Positions 1-9,605 of a stretch of DNA of 64,000 nt are shown here, piece by piece. Location: the NCBI GenBank assembly GCA_022511125.1, contig JAFLSD010000003.1:216272-280271 (forward strand), written 5' to 3'. A program made the position numbers and the translations under genes. Every line of letters begins with the position of its first letter. The stretch's first letter is position 1. Under the pieces are notes generated by a model. It was given only the letters and a program-made list of their open reading frames with translations, searched no databases and had not been told where the DNA came from. The stretch is from Paramuribaculum sp. Its GTDB lineage: Bacteria > Bacteroidota > Bacteroidia > Bacteroidales > Muribaculaceae.

Positions 1-727
<727 letters not shown>

Positions 728-759
728 TTACGATTGGCACACAATCGTGCAATCAACCG

Positions 760-767
760 CAAAATTA
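760..767 (-). promoter_or_regulatory. Putative -7 box for pyrG
   Basis: TAATTTTG on the minus strand matches the Bacteroidetes sigma-ABfr -7 consensus TAnnTTTG. It would start a leader of about 50 bases before the pyrG GTG. The leader contains a short inverted repeat (arms at 731-736 and 742-747) of unknown meaning. Confidence 0.6.
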
Positions 768-976
768 CAAAAAATCCCCTTATCCAGCATAGTCCGCTAC
801 CATTAAATTTCAATCATGCACCGGACGGATAAGAAATCTTTCAAAACGGCTGCGGGTTCCTAAGTTGCCAGACTTATATTTTGTTTTTATGAAATATCCC
901 AACTCTGTCATTACAAATTTAAGATTATTCACAGCATTCTTCATTCCCATGATTTCGCATTAAATCAAAAAATGCT

Positions 977-984
977 TAATTTTG
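977..984 (+). promoter_or_regulatory. Putative -7 box for the pseudokinase/GNAT pair
   Basis: TAATTTTG matches TAnnTTTG and sits 22 bases before the ATG at 1007, giving a short leader. No strong -33 element was seen. Confidence 0.6.
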
Positions 985-1006
985 CGACACTTATAAAATT
1001 TATCGA

Positions 1007-1840
1007 ATGGAGCCGACAAATCCTTCCTCGACAGATAAATGGACTGAAATAGAACATCTTCCCGAATGGGACGAGGAGTTCTACGAAGTTTATACGGCAA
1101 AAAAATACGGAAAATGGGTGATGATGAAGACGCTCCGTCCCCAATTTAAGGACGATCCGCGTTTTCAGTCCATGATTGAAAAAGAATTCGACGTGAGATA
1201 TAATCTCGCCCATCCCGGCATAATAATGATCAATGATTTCGAGGATGTACCCGGACTCGGACGATGTATCATCACCGACGATGTTTACGGAGAATCATTG
1301 AGGAAACTTATCACGGAAAACCGCGTTGAGCAAAAACATCTCGACAAGATCTGCACGCAGATGATCGATGCCATGGACTACATCCAGCTCAACCATATCG
1401 TTCATCTCCCCATTAAGCCGGAAACGATTATATTTACAGAAAACATAGGCAATCTGAAACTAATCGATGTCGGATTCGACCAGAAGGAAACCCTCTCTCC
1501 GGCCGACGCTACCGACGACATCTACTGTTTCGGAAAAATACTGTCGGAGACACTCGATCATGTGCCTGACGCGCCCTCCCATCTTCGTAAAGTTGCCGAA
1601 AAATGTCTGCAGGAGAAACCTTCCGACCGCTATCGCAGCATCCACGAGCTTCGCATGGCATTGGCCAAAAGATCCGACAACCGGCTATATCTTGCGGTGA
1701 TTATATTCATACTCATAGCCGCGGGATTGCTTATCTGGCTTGGCGCCACAAATTTCAGCCGACCTTCATCGGCCGCTACAGATACAATCAAGAAAACATT
1801 ATATACTACACATATCCAATCCATTAATCATGTCTGTTGA
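1007..1840 (+). CDS. Membrane-anchored protein kinase-like protein, probable pseudokinase
   Basis: The 277-residue protein has a serine/threonine-kinase fold at about residues 25-220. A single membrane helix follows at about 228-246, with a short tail beyond. The VMMK lysine (residue 41) fits the ATP-binding lysine. The catalytic-loop motif HRDLKPEN reads HLPIKPET (133-140), so the catalytic Asp is Pro and the metal-binding Asn is Thr. The DFG motif reads DVG (154-156). No glycine-rich loop is obvious. Phosphotransfer is therefore unlikely, and a scaffold or regulatory role is inferred. Its last codons overlap the start of the GNAT gene by 11 bases, which suggests translational coupling. The partner and substrate are unknown. 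Confidence 0.8.
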   Translation: MEPTNPSSTDKWTEIEHLPEWDEEFYEVYTAKKYGKWVMMKTLRPQFKDDPRFQSMIEKEFDVRYNLAHPGIIMINDFEDVPGLGRCIITDDVYGESLRKLITENRVEQKHLDKICTQMIDAMDYIQLNHIVHLPIKPETIIFTENIGNLKLIDVGFDQKETLSPADATDDIYCFGKILSETLDHVPDAPSHLRKVAEKCLQEKPSDRYRSIHELRMALAKRSDNRLYLAVIIFILIAAGLLIWLGATNFSRPSSAATDTIKKTLYTTHIQSINHVC

Positions 1841-2960
1841 AATACGCCCGGTAAATCCTACAAAAAAGGAAATCAAAAAATTCATAAAATTCGGCAACTC
1901 GCTCTACAAAGGTAACGACTGCTACGTGCCGCCATTGCTCGGAGAGGAAATAGAGACCCTGCTTCCCGATAAGAATCCCGCTTTTGATTTCTGTGAAGCG
2001 CAATCGTTCATGGCCTATCGCGACGGCAAACCCGTAGGACGAATAACAGGCATAATTAACCGAGCTGTAAACCTCAAAACTGGCACTCGTACCGCACGCT
2101 TCGGATTCGTGGAATTTATCGACGATAAAGAAGTGGTCGATAAATTGTTTAGAGCCGTAGAAAATTGGGCACGCGAACAAGGAATGACTGAAATAATCGG
2201 ACCGATGGGATTTTCAGATATGGATCATGAAGGAATGCTCGTCGAAGGATTCGATGAACTCGGAACAATGGCGACTATTTATAACCACGCATATTATCCC
2301 GAACACATGACACGAATGGGATACCACAAAGATGTCGACTGGGTGGAATTCCGAATGACTGTCCCCGACCGTGTACCTGAAAAATATCTTCGTATCGCCG
2401 ATATCGTAAGAAAAAAATACGATCTGCGCTGTCTCCATTACAAATCGAGAAAAAAATTAAAAGAGGACTACGGCCAAGCACTTTTCGAACTGATCAATGA
2501 AGCTTACGACGACCTTTACGGATACTCGCCCCTTACCAAACGTCAGATCGAATATTATATTGAAAAATACCTCGGAGTGCTCCGATTGGACTGCATCTGC
2601 GTCATCGTCGACAAAAACGACAAATTAATCGGAGTCGGAATTTCCATCCCGTCCTTCTCAAGAGCATTGCAGAAATCCGGAGGAAAACTGTTCCCGTTCG
2701 GGTGGATCCACCTCCTGAAAGCGATCAACGGCAAAAACGACATCGTCGACCTCATGCTCGTGGCTGTCAAACCCGAATTTCAAAACAAAGGCGTTAATGC
2801 CCTCCTGTTCGCCGACCTACTCCCCAACTATATAAAAAACAAATATAAATGGGCCGAATCAAATCTTGAATTGGAGGACAACACAAGCGTACAGCTACAA
2901 TGGCAATATTTCGAACGCCGGCAACACCGCCGTCGCCGCGCCTACAAAAAGAAACTCTAA
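1830..2960 (+). CDS. GNAT-family N-acetyltransferase-like protein
   Basis: This 376-residue protein starts MSVEIRPVNPTKKEIKKFI. It is the type Bacteroidetes genomes annotate as GNAT acetyltransferase. A substrate-binding N-terminal half is followed by a second GNAT-like segment at about 245-350. The LMLVAVKPEFQNKGVNALLF stretch fits the acetyl-CoA-binding strand and R/QxxGxG/A loop. An in-frame ORF extends upstream to 1740. I chose the ATG at 1830 because it gives the conserved start and overlaps the pseudokinase stop as expected for a coupled operon. The Arg/Lys-rich C-terminus suggests nucleic acid or membrane contact, but this is inference. The substrate is unknown. Confidence 0.75.
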   Translation: MSVEIRPVNPTKKEIKKFIKFGNSLYKGNDCYVPPLLGEEIETLLPDKNPAFDFCEAQSFMAYRDGKPVGRITGIINRAVNLKTGTRTARFGFVEFIDDKEVVDKLFRAVENWAREQGMTEIIGPMGFSDMDHEGMLVEGFDELGTMATIYNHAYYPEHMTRMGYHKDVDWVEFRMTVPDRVPEKYLRIADIVRKKYDLRCLHYKSRKKLKEDYGQALFELINEAYDDLYGYSPLTKRQIEYYIEKYLGVLRLDCICVIVDKNDKLIGVGISIPSFSRALQKSGGKLFPFGWIHLLKAINGKNDIVDLMLVAVKPEFQNKGVNALLFADLLPNYIKNKYKWAESNLELEDNTSVQLQWQYFERRQHRRRRAYKKKL

Positions 2961-2996
2961 TCCCCCTTATTGTCAGCGGTAATCTTATTCCGCTAA

Positions 2997-3066
2997 ATTG
3001 ACTTGTCCTGAAATAGGTTTACAGAAAAATTAGAATAATTGTAAACTTAAATTAGAACAAGTCAAT
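2997..3066. repeat. Nested inverted repeat at left edge of the island
   Basis: ATTGACTTGT (2997-3006) is the exact reverse complement of ACAAGTCAAT (3057-3066). Inside it, GTTTAC (3017-3022) pairs with GTAAAC (3041-3046). AAATTAGAA also occurs twice as a direct repeat within the loop region. This could be a terminator for the convergent genes, a mobile-element end or a junction scar. The sequence alone does not decide. Confidence 0.5.
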
Positions 3067-3091
3067 ATTATTATTCTTCCAGATGTCCCTA

Positions 3092-3385
3092 TTATTTAAG
3101 GATTTGCCATTTACCTGTCTTATCTGACCCCATTCTTTTTATAAAACCTAATTTCTTAAGTTCTCGGGTTGCTTTAGTAACAGTTAATTCAGAGATATTG
3201 AGAATTTCCATGAGTTCAACAGATCTGATTTCAGGTTTATTGACGATTTCGAAATAAACCCTTTGTAGAGTTTTGTTAAGCAGTTTTACACCGTCATTTA
3301 GACCGTCATTGGGGACATTTACACCGTCATTCTCTTGATACTGTAAAACTCGCTGGTTCAGGTTGGCGATATGATGACGCAACAT
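3092..3385 (-). CDS. Small winged-helix protein, possibly the C-terminal remnant of a larger regulator
   Basis: The 97-residue product ends in a winged-helix domain (about residues 40-95), with the pattern VELMEILNISELTVTKATRELKKLGFI. Before it is a linker with repeated NDGV motifs. This arrangement is typical of the C-terminus of AlbA_2/Schlafen-type ATP-binding proteins in Bacteroidales. The N-terminal catalytic part is absent upstream, where only about 130 non-coding bases separate it from the nuclease gene. It is either a relic or a stand-alone DNA-binding protein. The ATG at 3385 has an AGGA upstream. It may be co-transcribed with the Dnd cassette. Confidence 0.55.
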   Translation of the reverse strand: MLRHHIANLNQRVLQYQENDGVNVPNDGLNDGVKLLNKTLQRVYFEIVNKPEIRSVELMEILNISELTVTKATRELKKLGFIKRMGSDKTGKWQILK

Positions 3386-3516
3386 TGTGTCCTGTGCTAT
3401 ATGAAAGCCAGATAGGCTTTAAATGCGTCTTCTATCCATATGTCACGTGGATCATATCAATAAATAATTTTTTTGGAGATTACCTTCAATTATATTATTT
3501 GGCATTCTTATTTTTT

Positions 3517-4301
3517 TTATGATAACACATGGTCTAAAGCATTAACATAAATGGGCATCTCTTCATATTCTATTCCAAAGTGCTTATCAATCATAAAATC
3601 GACAATCATATTACCATCGATAAGTATTATTGGAACAGCACCAGGTTTTATAGAATTATTTTTAGCTTCTTTTGAAAAAGATGACGTGGTAAAGAAAAGA
3701 CCTTGTTCATATTCTCCTTGAACTGCGCCACGGAATGCGTCAATTTCCTTTCTACTTACTTTGCCTATATCCCATCGTTTACATTGAAATGCAACATTCA
3801 TATAAGCAAGGCCAACTTTTAGTTTGCCATGTCCATCAATACCTCCATCACGACTTTTTTTCGTGACAGTCAAATTATGGAAACCGTATTTTTCAAGTAA
3901 ATTCTTACAAAACACCTCGAAATCATAAGGATTTAAACTTTTTAATTGCCTAAGAATCTTACTTTTAAACTCATCAGCATACTCTTTATGGAGAACTTTG
4001 AGTTTAGCAAGTGGTGTTAAATCTTCTTTGCGGTTCTTTTGTTTTGTGATTCGACCTGCAAGACCAAAAGTGCGACTCTTTTCGTCGTATGAAAAGAATT
4101 TCTTAGCGGATGCTGAGGGATAATCAATACCGTCAGCATGTCCTCTAAGCTCAACCCTTAAAACTGACAACGATCTTGAGCATGAAACTCATATAATGAG
4201 TGTTCTATGATTTTTGCATAAATCTCCGAAACAGGCAGTGGCTTGTCTGAATGCTTTAAAACTTCTATTGCAGCTTGAGTTATAGTCCTTTCTCGTTTCA
4301 T
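3517..4301 (-). pseudogene. HARE-HTH + Mrr-type restriction endonuclease, broken by a one-base frameshift
   Basis: The reading frame from ATG 4301 encodes a HARE-HTH winged helix (start MKRERTITQAAIEVLKHSDK). It stops at 4158 after 47 codons. The continuation of the same domain (LSVLRVELRGHADGIDYPSA) is in the -1 frame from 4170. It runs into an Mrr_cat nuclease domain ending at 3517. The joint GATCGTTGTCAG would be repaired by one extra T. The Mrr core shows DGGIDG and AFQCKRW, a D-QxK version of the PD-(D/E)xK site, so the catalytic residues are intact downstream of the break. HARE-HTH domains are known on nucleases that read modified DNA. The gene begins 13 bases after dndE-herA, so it belongs to the cassette. 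Alternatives are a sequencing error, or separate translation of the nuclease part from TTG 4170. Confidence 0.85.
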
Positions 4302-4314
4302 AAGATAAAAAAGA

Positions 4315-5895
4315 TTATTTTTCTTTCCAATATTGGACTACTTCAAATAATTCTCCTTTGGGTAATTCCTTAATATTAGAGACACATTGACCATTATACA
4401 ATTTCTCAAGATTACGCATTGTACGTGTTCCATCCTTCTCACTTAGTCCAAGGAATTTATTTATTGCTTTAGTGTTATTTAAGTCATTTATAGGTAATAA
4501 GAAAGCGGTTTCACATTCTTGTGAAAAATCAAAACTCCCTTGGTTATATTCTGAAATACCTTGAGATAAGAGAACTATAGATACTCCATAAGAACGAATC
4601 TTTCTAAGTAATACCTCTAAAATCTCTAATGATTTTTTTTCACGGAAAAGATCATGAGCTTCATCAATCATCAATACATAACGCATGCTTCTATTACCAT
4701 CAACAACTTCAGTTCCTCCCATATTGGTAAAGACATTAAAAATATAGTTAATGATAAGAAAGATTGAGGTAAAACGTACTGTACTATCCAATTCTCCTGA
4801 TAAAGAGAAATAGTAATTATTATTTAGGAAAATACTTGGATCATTTACTTTTGAAGCAAACAACTCATACTCGCTTAGCCTTTCCATAATCTCTGTAAGT
4901 GTGTCTCGAGTATCACCAACGGCATCAAGAACTAAATCGTAGATTTCCTTTAAAGAGGGATGTTTACCATCGTTATGATTTATAAAAGCTTCTTTTGTTG
5001 CGTCTTTCAAGATTTGTTGCTGCTTCTTGCCAATATTGGAATATTTGGCAATGATATCTACAAATTTATTTATTCCAACTAATTTGTTCTTTTCATTAAT
5101 ATTATCAATAAAGGAAACAGGATTAAGAGGAAAAGGTGCATGAGGAGCATTTATACATTCTGTATGAGTTTCATTAAAGAAGTCACTCATTTTTAATTTG
5201 TCATCTTCACTCAGACCTTTGAAATCAAGGAACAAGAAATTTACTTGGCCCTGCGTTTGTTTATGAAGTTGACGAAGAAACTCAAGCGCAAACTGTGTTT
5301 TACCTGATCCAGATTTTCCGGCAACAGCTATATGTTGGTTATTATAACGATTGGAATCGTTAAAACAGCAATAAATTTCCTCTCTGGTAGAAAGATTATA
5401 CCCAACCTTAATATTGATTGGACCAGTAAAAACCCTTTTTGATATGTGTTGATTCCTATTCTCAACAGAGTCAAAGCTTTCAGGAGCATCCTCAATTGCA
5501 TCTACTCCTTTGCTAAAATGCTCTGTAAGAAAATCAAAGAATGTATATTGAGAGTTATGCTCAAAAAGATAGTTTATTTTTTCTAATCCATGATCCACAT
5601 GAAGCTTTATATATTTAGGAATTAATTCATCATTTTTTGTGATTCCATATGCCTGACATATTAGAGCAATAAAAAAATCACGATATTGCCCATCAAACAA
5701 GATGTGATCCTTATATTCTTTTCCTTGAGAATCATATGATGAGAATTCCTGAGTCGTGAATCTTTTGCCCAAAGATAATGAATAACCTAATGCGATACGA
5801 GCTATCACATTTTCTTTAGTTCCGCCTGGGAGTTTTCTTGTCAATTGGGTTACAACGGCTTGGTTTTCACCCGATGTCCTTATATTAATTTGCAT
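4315..5895 (-). CDS. dndE: DndE-HerA fusion: DNA phosphorothioation protein with P-loop ATPase domain
   Basis: The 526-residue protein begins with a DndE-like segment (about residues 1-115), including VTQLTRKLPGGTKENVIARIALGYSL. DndE is normally a stand-alone protein of about 110 residues that binds DNA in the sulfur-modification complex. Here it continues into a HerA/FtsK-type ATPase. Walker A is GKSGSGKT (193-200), Walker B is VLMIDEAH (407-414), and VLLSQGISEY follows as a sensor-like region. I chose the ATG at 5895 over the one at 5919 because it overlaps the dndD stop by only 11 bases. The extra ATPase could translocate DNA or take the place of DndH, which is also HerA-like. That role is inferred. 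Confidence is high for the ATPase and moderate for the DndE assignment. Confidence 0.75.
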   Translation of the reverse strand: MQINIRTSGENQAVVTQLTRKLPGGTKENVIARIALGYSLSLGKRFTTQEFSSYDSQGKEYKDHILFDGQYRDFFIALICQAYGITKNDELIPKYIKLHVDHGLEKINYLFEHNSQYTFFDFLTEHFSKGVDAIEDAPESFDSVENRNQHISKRVFTGPINIKVGYNLSTREEIYCCFNDSNRYNNQHIAVAGKSGSGKTQFALEFLRQLHKQTQGQVNFLFLDFKGLSEDDKLKMSDFFNETHTECINAPHAPFPLNPVSFIDNINEKNKLVGINKFVDIIAKYSNIGKKQQQILKDATKEAFINHNDGKHPSLKEIYDLVLDAVGDTRDTLTEIMERLSEYELFASKVNDPSIFLNNNYYFSLSGELDSTVRFTSIFLIINYIFNVFTNMGGTEVVDGNRSMRYVLMIDEAHDLFREKKSLEILEVLLRKIRSYGVSIVLLSQGISEYNQGSFDFSQECETAFLLPINDLNNTKAINKFLGLSEKDGTRTMRNLEKLYNGQCVSNIKELPKGELFEVVQYWKEK

Positions 5896-7999
5896 TTTCA
5901 CTATTATTATATTCTTCAAAAAGATTTTCTGGTTTCACTTCGATAAAATGAGAACCACCTTTTTCATTATTGATTAAGTAAGATTTACTTACAATTGGCT
6001 GAATATAACGATACTCATCTTCGGTAAGTTCTTTTTTTAGAAGTGGAAAAAGTATAACCTGATTAGAAACATTGGGGTAGAACTTTGTTAGCACATTCTT
6101 TGTATGTAATGGATCAAATTTCTGCATCGGACTGTCGATGAAAACAGGAAATTCAATTTCCGTTTCATCCACTAAAGCACTTAAAAGGGCTGAAGCAAAC
6201 ATTTGACGCTCTCCCATTGAAAGAATACTGTTATCTATTTTTCTATCATCGTAGCCAAACAATGAAATATCTACATCATCCCCATTCCCGTTAATATCAA
6301 CAATTACTTTCTTTACTAGATTGGTTTTATGTAAGTAAGATTGAAGTTTTGTTTCCAATTTTTTTGCTAAAGCTTTTTTCTTCTCATCCTTAAAGCGGAT
6401 AAGGAATTTTTGTATTGTATGGATTAGACGTGTCGCTTCATTATCTACAGCGCGGTTCTGCTCTGAAACTTCAATCTTTTTAGATAGGATCTCTTTCTGT
6501 TTTTTATGTGCAATAACCTGTTCTTTAAGAGATTCTATCTCTTGTTGCTTATTTCCTATTTTTTCGCCGATAGAATCTATCTCACGATCAAGTTTCTCTT
6601 TTCGAGTCCTTAAATTTTGCACATAATCACTTTCAGCTTTTTTCTCAGCTTCACGAATACTCTTCTCAATCGTATACAGTTCAGCTTTTAGTTTAGTATA
6701 CTTATTTAAGAGGGATTCAAAAGAGGATTTCCCATCCTTAATCTTCATTATTAAGCGCATAAATTCTTCAGTCTGTCCTTGACTGAAATCATGCAAAATG
6801 CTAAAATGCTCGAATTTGCTGTCGTCTAAGCCATTATAGAAATGTTTCTTGATTAATTGTCTAATCTGAGTTTCATAGAAATCTCTAGCTTTTATATCGA
6901 TAGGAAAATAAAGTTTCTTTTTAGCTTCTTCTATATCCCCAAGTATTACATCAGTTTTATCATTAACTCCTTCAAGCTGGAGTTTATTCTGTTTATATGC
7001 CTTTTCAGTGTCTAATTGTGATACAAGTTCGGCCAAAAGATTTCCAGATAACCCAAAAGGGATAAGACTATAGAAGTCTTTAAGTCCTTCTTCTGTATCT
7101 TTTAAAGATGTATTGAGTTCATTTCTGCGAATATTTAATCTTTCTAACTCATCTACTGACATTAAATCTCCTTCACGGATCAATTTTGACTGTAGTTCTG
7201 CTGATTCATGACGTTTAATTACTCGGTCATCTTCTAAGTTTACAATTTCTTCTGTCAATCTTTCAATAGTCTCCTCTTTAGAGTCGATTTCGATAATTAA
7301 CCCATTAAATTCACGTTTTTCTTGAGGTTTAGCAGCGGATCTTCTATAATCATCCTGAATTCTAACTAGTTCAGATTTTAAGTCCTCATACTTTTGTATA
7401 CCAAGAACCTGAGAATAAGCTAAACTTAATTCCTTTCGCTGTTCAGGAGTATTGATTTGAGCGAAAGATACAATTTTCTCAGCATCAAAAAAGAAGAATT
7501 TAGCAATTTCTATCGGGAGGATGTAATCACGAATAAATATTTCCTCTTCTTTAGCAATCTCTTCTTTGGTGCCAGTAAATAAATCGTTTTTTCGGCCATC
7601 AATTAAAATCTCTAATTCATCATCATAATTAGTAGCGCTATCGTATGATCTAACAATTGTAATTTCTGTGCATGGAGTGTCCGGAATCTCAACATCGGTA
7701 AACGTAACAGCAACAGAAAACCTTGTTTCGCCGATTTTCTGAGCCTCAAAATTGAGGCTATTACCAATATATTTACTATAACCACCCTTCTCATCAATCT
7801 CTTTACGATATAGTTCATCCACCTTTCCCATATTCTTGCCATATAAACACCACACTAAGGACATGAGAAAAGTAGTTTTACCGAAACCATTATTACCGCT
7901 AACAATAATAATATTTCGGTCTCCATTTGGGGAAAGATTTATCTTATTTCGTCCTTTATAGATGCGAAAGTTATTAAGTTCGATTTCTCGTATGTTCAT
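5885..7999 (-). CDS. dndD: DNA sulfur-modification ATPase DndD (SMC/RecN-like)
   Basis: The 704-residue protein has an ABC/SMC-type ATPase split by a long coiled coil. The start is MNIREIELNNFRIYKG. Walker A is GNNGFGKTT (35-43). About 340 residues of charged heptad-like sequence follow. The C-terminal ABC signature LSMGERQ and Walker B FPVFIDSP close the ATPase. This is the layout of DndD, which powers insertion of sulfur into the DNA backbone with DndC and DndE. The ATG at 7999 overlaps the dndC stop as ATGA, so the upstream ATG at 8035 is not needed. Other SMC-like defence ATPases share the fold. The neighbouring DndC makes DndD the best call. Confidence 0.85.
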   Translation of the reverse strand: MNIREIELNNFRIYKGRNKINLSPNGDRNIIIVSGNNGFGKTTFLMSLVWCLYGKNMGKVDELYRKEIDEKGGYSKYIGNSLNFEAQKIGETRFSVAVTFTDVEIPDTPCTEITIVRSYDSATNYDDELEILIDGRKNDLFTGTKEEIAKEEEIFIRDYILPIEIAKFFFFDAEKIVSFAQINTPEQRKELSLAYSQVLGIQKYEDLKSELVRIQDDYRRSAAKPQEKREFNGLIIEIDSKEETIERLTEEIVNLEDDRVIKRHESAELQSKLIREGDLMSVDELERLNIRRNELNTSLKDTEEGLKDFYSLIPFGLSGNLLAELVSQLDTEKAYKQNKLQLEGVNDKTDVILGDIEEAKKKLYFPIDIKARDFYETQIRQLIKKHFYNGLDDSKFEHFSILHDFSQGQTEEFMRLIMKIKDGKSSFESLLNKYTKLKAELYTIEKSIREAEKKAESDYVQNLRTRKEKLDREIDSIGEKIGNKQQEIESLKEQVIAHKKQKEILSKKIEVSEQNRAVDNEATRLIHTIQKFLIRFKDEKKKALAKKLETKLQSYLHKTNLVKKVIVDINGNGDDVDISLFGYDDRKIDNSILSMGERQMFASALLSALVDETEIEFPVFIDSPMQKFDPLHTKNVLTKFYPNVSNQVILFPLLKKELTEDEYRYIQPIVSKSYLINNEKGGSHFIEVKPENLFEEYNNSENAN

Positions 8000-9339
8000 G
8001 ATTTCTTTCTTGTATTTACAAATTTTTCTAAACAAGATTCTATTTCTGTCTTTAATCCACGACGTCGTTGCATTAATGACTTACTTTTTTGGAGCATCAA
8101 AAGTTGTTCGATTAATTCACCTTCCTCAAGATTTTCTTTGCAAATTTCTCGCATTAAATCTGCTTCCAATCTATTTTTTATATTGTTATTATCCATAGCT
8201 AATGTGGAATTATAGATCTTGTTATATATTTCAGATACCTGATGACCGAAATTGAAATCTCTATACCAATTCACTTGAATGGCAATCAATTCTTGATCGG
8301 TAATTAGTTTGATTTTGGGATTATGTTGTTGTAATTCATATTGAACAGTTAATAAACCTTCTAATATTTGTGCCCGATAAATAAATGTATATGGGCCCAT
8401 ATCGTTGATAGCTCTTTTTCCATCGCGACGCAGAGGGAATCGATTATCGATAATATTTCGTTCTTGATCCAGTTTTAATCTAAAATCATAGAGTGGCTGC
8501 ATCCATTCGCGACCATTTTTAATTAGGGAACGCATGGATTTATCATCTTTAACAACTGTACATGTCCAGCATCCAAAACGACTCTGACCACAAGAGCCGT
8601 GGCTCTTATCTGTTACTACAGTTGGACATTCATAGTCATCTGCGCTTGCATCCAGATATATATTAAACAATATCTTATTGTCACATCCCCATGGGGAGGG
8701 AACTGAGTTTATAATATACCACACCTCCTCTAACAACAATTCCTTAATTGGAGTATAGACATAAGTGTTCGCTAAAAGGGTATGTTTAGTAAGACGTTTC
8801 CCGTGAATCTCGTGTTTCTTGATTGAACGAGCTCGTGTTGCGCTTTCATCTTTTCTTGTACCAATTAATATAATGGCTTCTCCACACTCATCTACTTGTT
8901 CTGTTATAAAACGAGCGGTAGGCTTAATTTTCATTTTTTCGGTACACCATCGAAATGCAGTATTAGGCACTGGATAGCCTTTACCAATAACGTTAACCCA
9001 GAAAGAATCTTCAAGCCTTGGAGTTGTCTTCCTCACAAATATCGGTAATCCTTCCTCTCTAGCCTTTATCTCAATTTGTTCTAAAACATCATCTACATAA
9101 TTTGCAATAATTGGGTTCTCCACCATAGTATCATTACAAACAACATAAATAGGACGTCTTAACTGAAACGGACAAGGTAGATTTTTTAATTTGCGTATGG
9201 CTATCCAAACCAGCATGAGTAACACCGTTGAATCTTTGCCTCCACTAAATCCAATAATCCACGGACGGTTAGATTCATCAGCATAAGCATACTGATCTAA
9301 AATCTCATCAATAATATATTCAATCCGTTGATTCCTCAT
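7996..9339 (-). CDS. dndC: DNA phosphorothioation sulfurtransferase DndC
   Basis: The 447-residue protein is a PAPS-reductase-like ATP pyrophosphatase. The PP-loop SGGKDST is at 32-38. Cysteines at 132 (WCTEKMK), 250, 257 and 260 (CGQSRFGCWTC) fit the iron-sulfur cluster and sulfur relay of DndC. It activates the DNA phosphate with ATP and transfers sulfur delivered by a cysteine desulfurase. No DndA/IscS gene is in the window, so a chromosomal desulfurase would have to supply sulfur. It starts 22 bases after the regulator gene and overlaps dndD by 4 bases, so it is the first enzyme gene of the operon. Confidence 0.9.
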   Translation of the reverse strand: MRNQRIEYIIDEILDQYAYADESNRPWIIGFSGGKDSTVLLMLVWIAIRKLKNLPCPFQLRRPIYVVCNDTMVENPIIANYVDDVLEQIEIKAREEGLPIFVRKTTPRLEDSFWVNVIGKGYPVPNTAFRWCTEKMKIKPTARFITEQVDECGEAIILIGTRKDESATRARSIKKHEIHGKRLTKHTLLANTYVYTPIKELLLEEVWYIINSVPSPWGCDNKILFNIYLDASADDYECPTVVTDKSHGSCGQSRFGCWTCTVVKDDKSMRSLIKNGREWMQPLYDFRLKLDQERNIIDNRFPLRRDGKRAINDMGPYTFIYRAQILEGLLTVQYELQQHNPKIKLITDQELIAIQVNWYRDFNFGHQVSEIYNKIYNSTLAMDNNNIKNRLEADLMREICKENLEEGELIEQLLMLQKSKSLMQRRRGLKTEIESCLEKFVNTRKKS

Positions 9340-9361
9340 AATTATAATTACATAGGATTCA

Positions 9362-9583
9362 TCAACCTTTAGATATATTAGAAATACATTTTTTATTCAC
9401 TAAATCTGTTATTTCTAAATCTAAAAGTTGAGCAATTCTAATAAGGGTCTCAATGTCTGGCTGGGTGGTGTTGGTACACCATTTTGAAACAGTTGACGGA
9501 GCAATTCCTAATTGCTCTGACAACCATTTGCTTGTTTTCTTCTTTTCGACAAGAACTACTTTTAAACGATTTATATCTTCCAT
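9362..9583 (-). CDS. XRE-family helix-turn-helix regulator of the Dnd cassette
   Basis: The 73-residue Cro/CI-type protein begins MEDINRLKVVLVEKKKTSKW. Its helix-turn-helix is LSEQLGIAPSTVSKWCTNTTQPDIETLIRIAQLL. A longer ORF opens at 9658, but that start lies upstream of a -7 box (9606-9613). The ATG at 9583 is therefore preferred. The gene is first in the operon and likely controls its own promoter. No DndB-type regulator is present. The target operator is unknown. Confidence 0.85.
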   Translation of the reverse strand: MEDINRLKVVLVEKKKTSKWLSEQLGIAPSTVSKWCTNTTQPDIETLIRIAQLLDLEITDLVNKKCISNISKG

Positions 9584-9605
9584 TGACACTAAATTATTCA
9601 CATTG

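Noticed and set aside
4155-4175. Programmed ribosomal frameshift in the HARE-HTH/Mrr gene
   Set aside because: There is no slippery heptamer (A/T homopolymer type) or downstream hairpin at the joint. A simple one-base loss explains it better.
7612-7842. Small ORF overlapping dndD on the same strand
   Set aside because: It is out of frame inside the conserved N-terminal ATPase half of dndD and has no recognisable domain.
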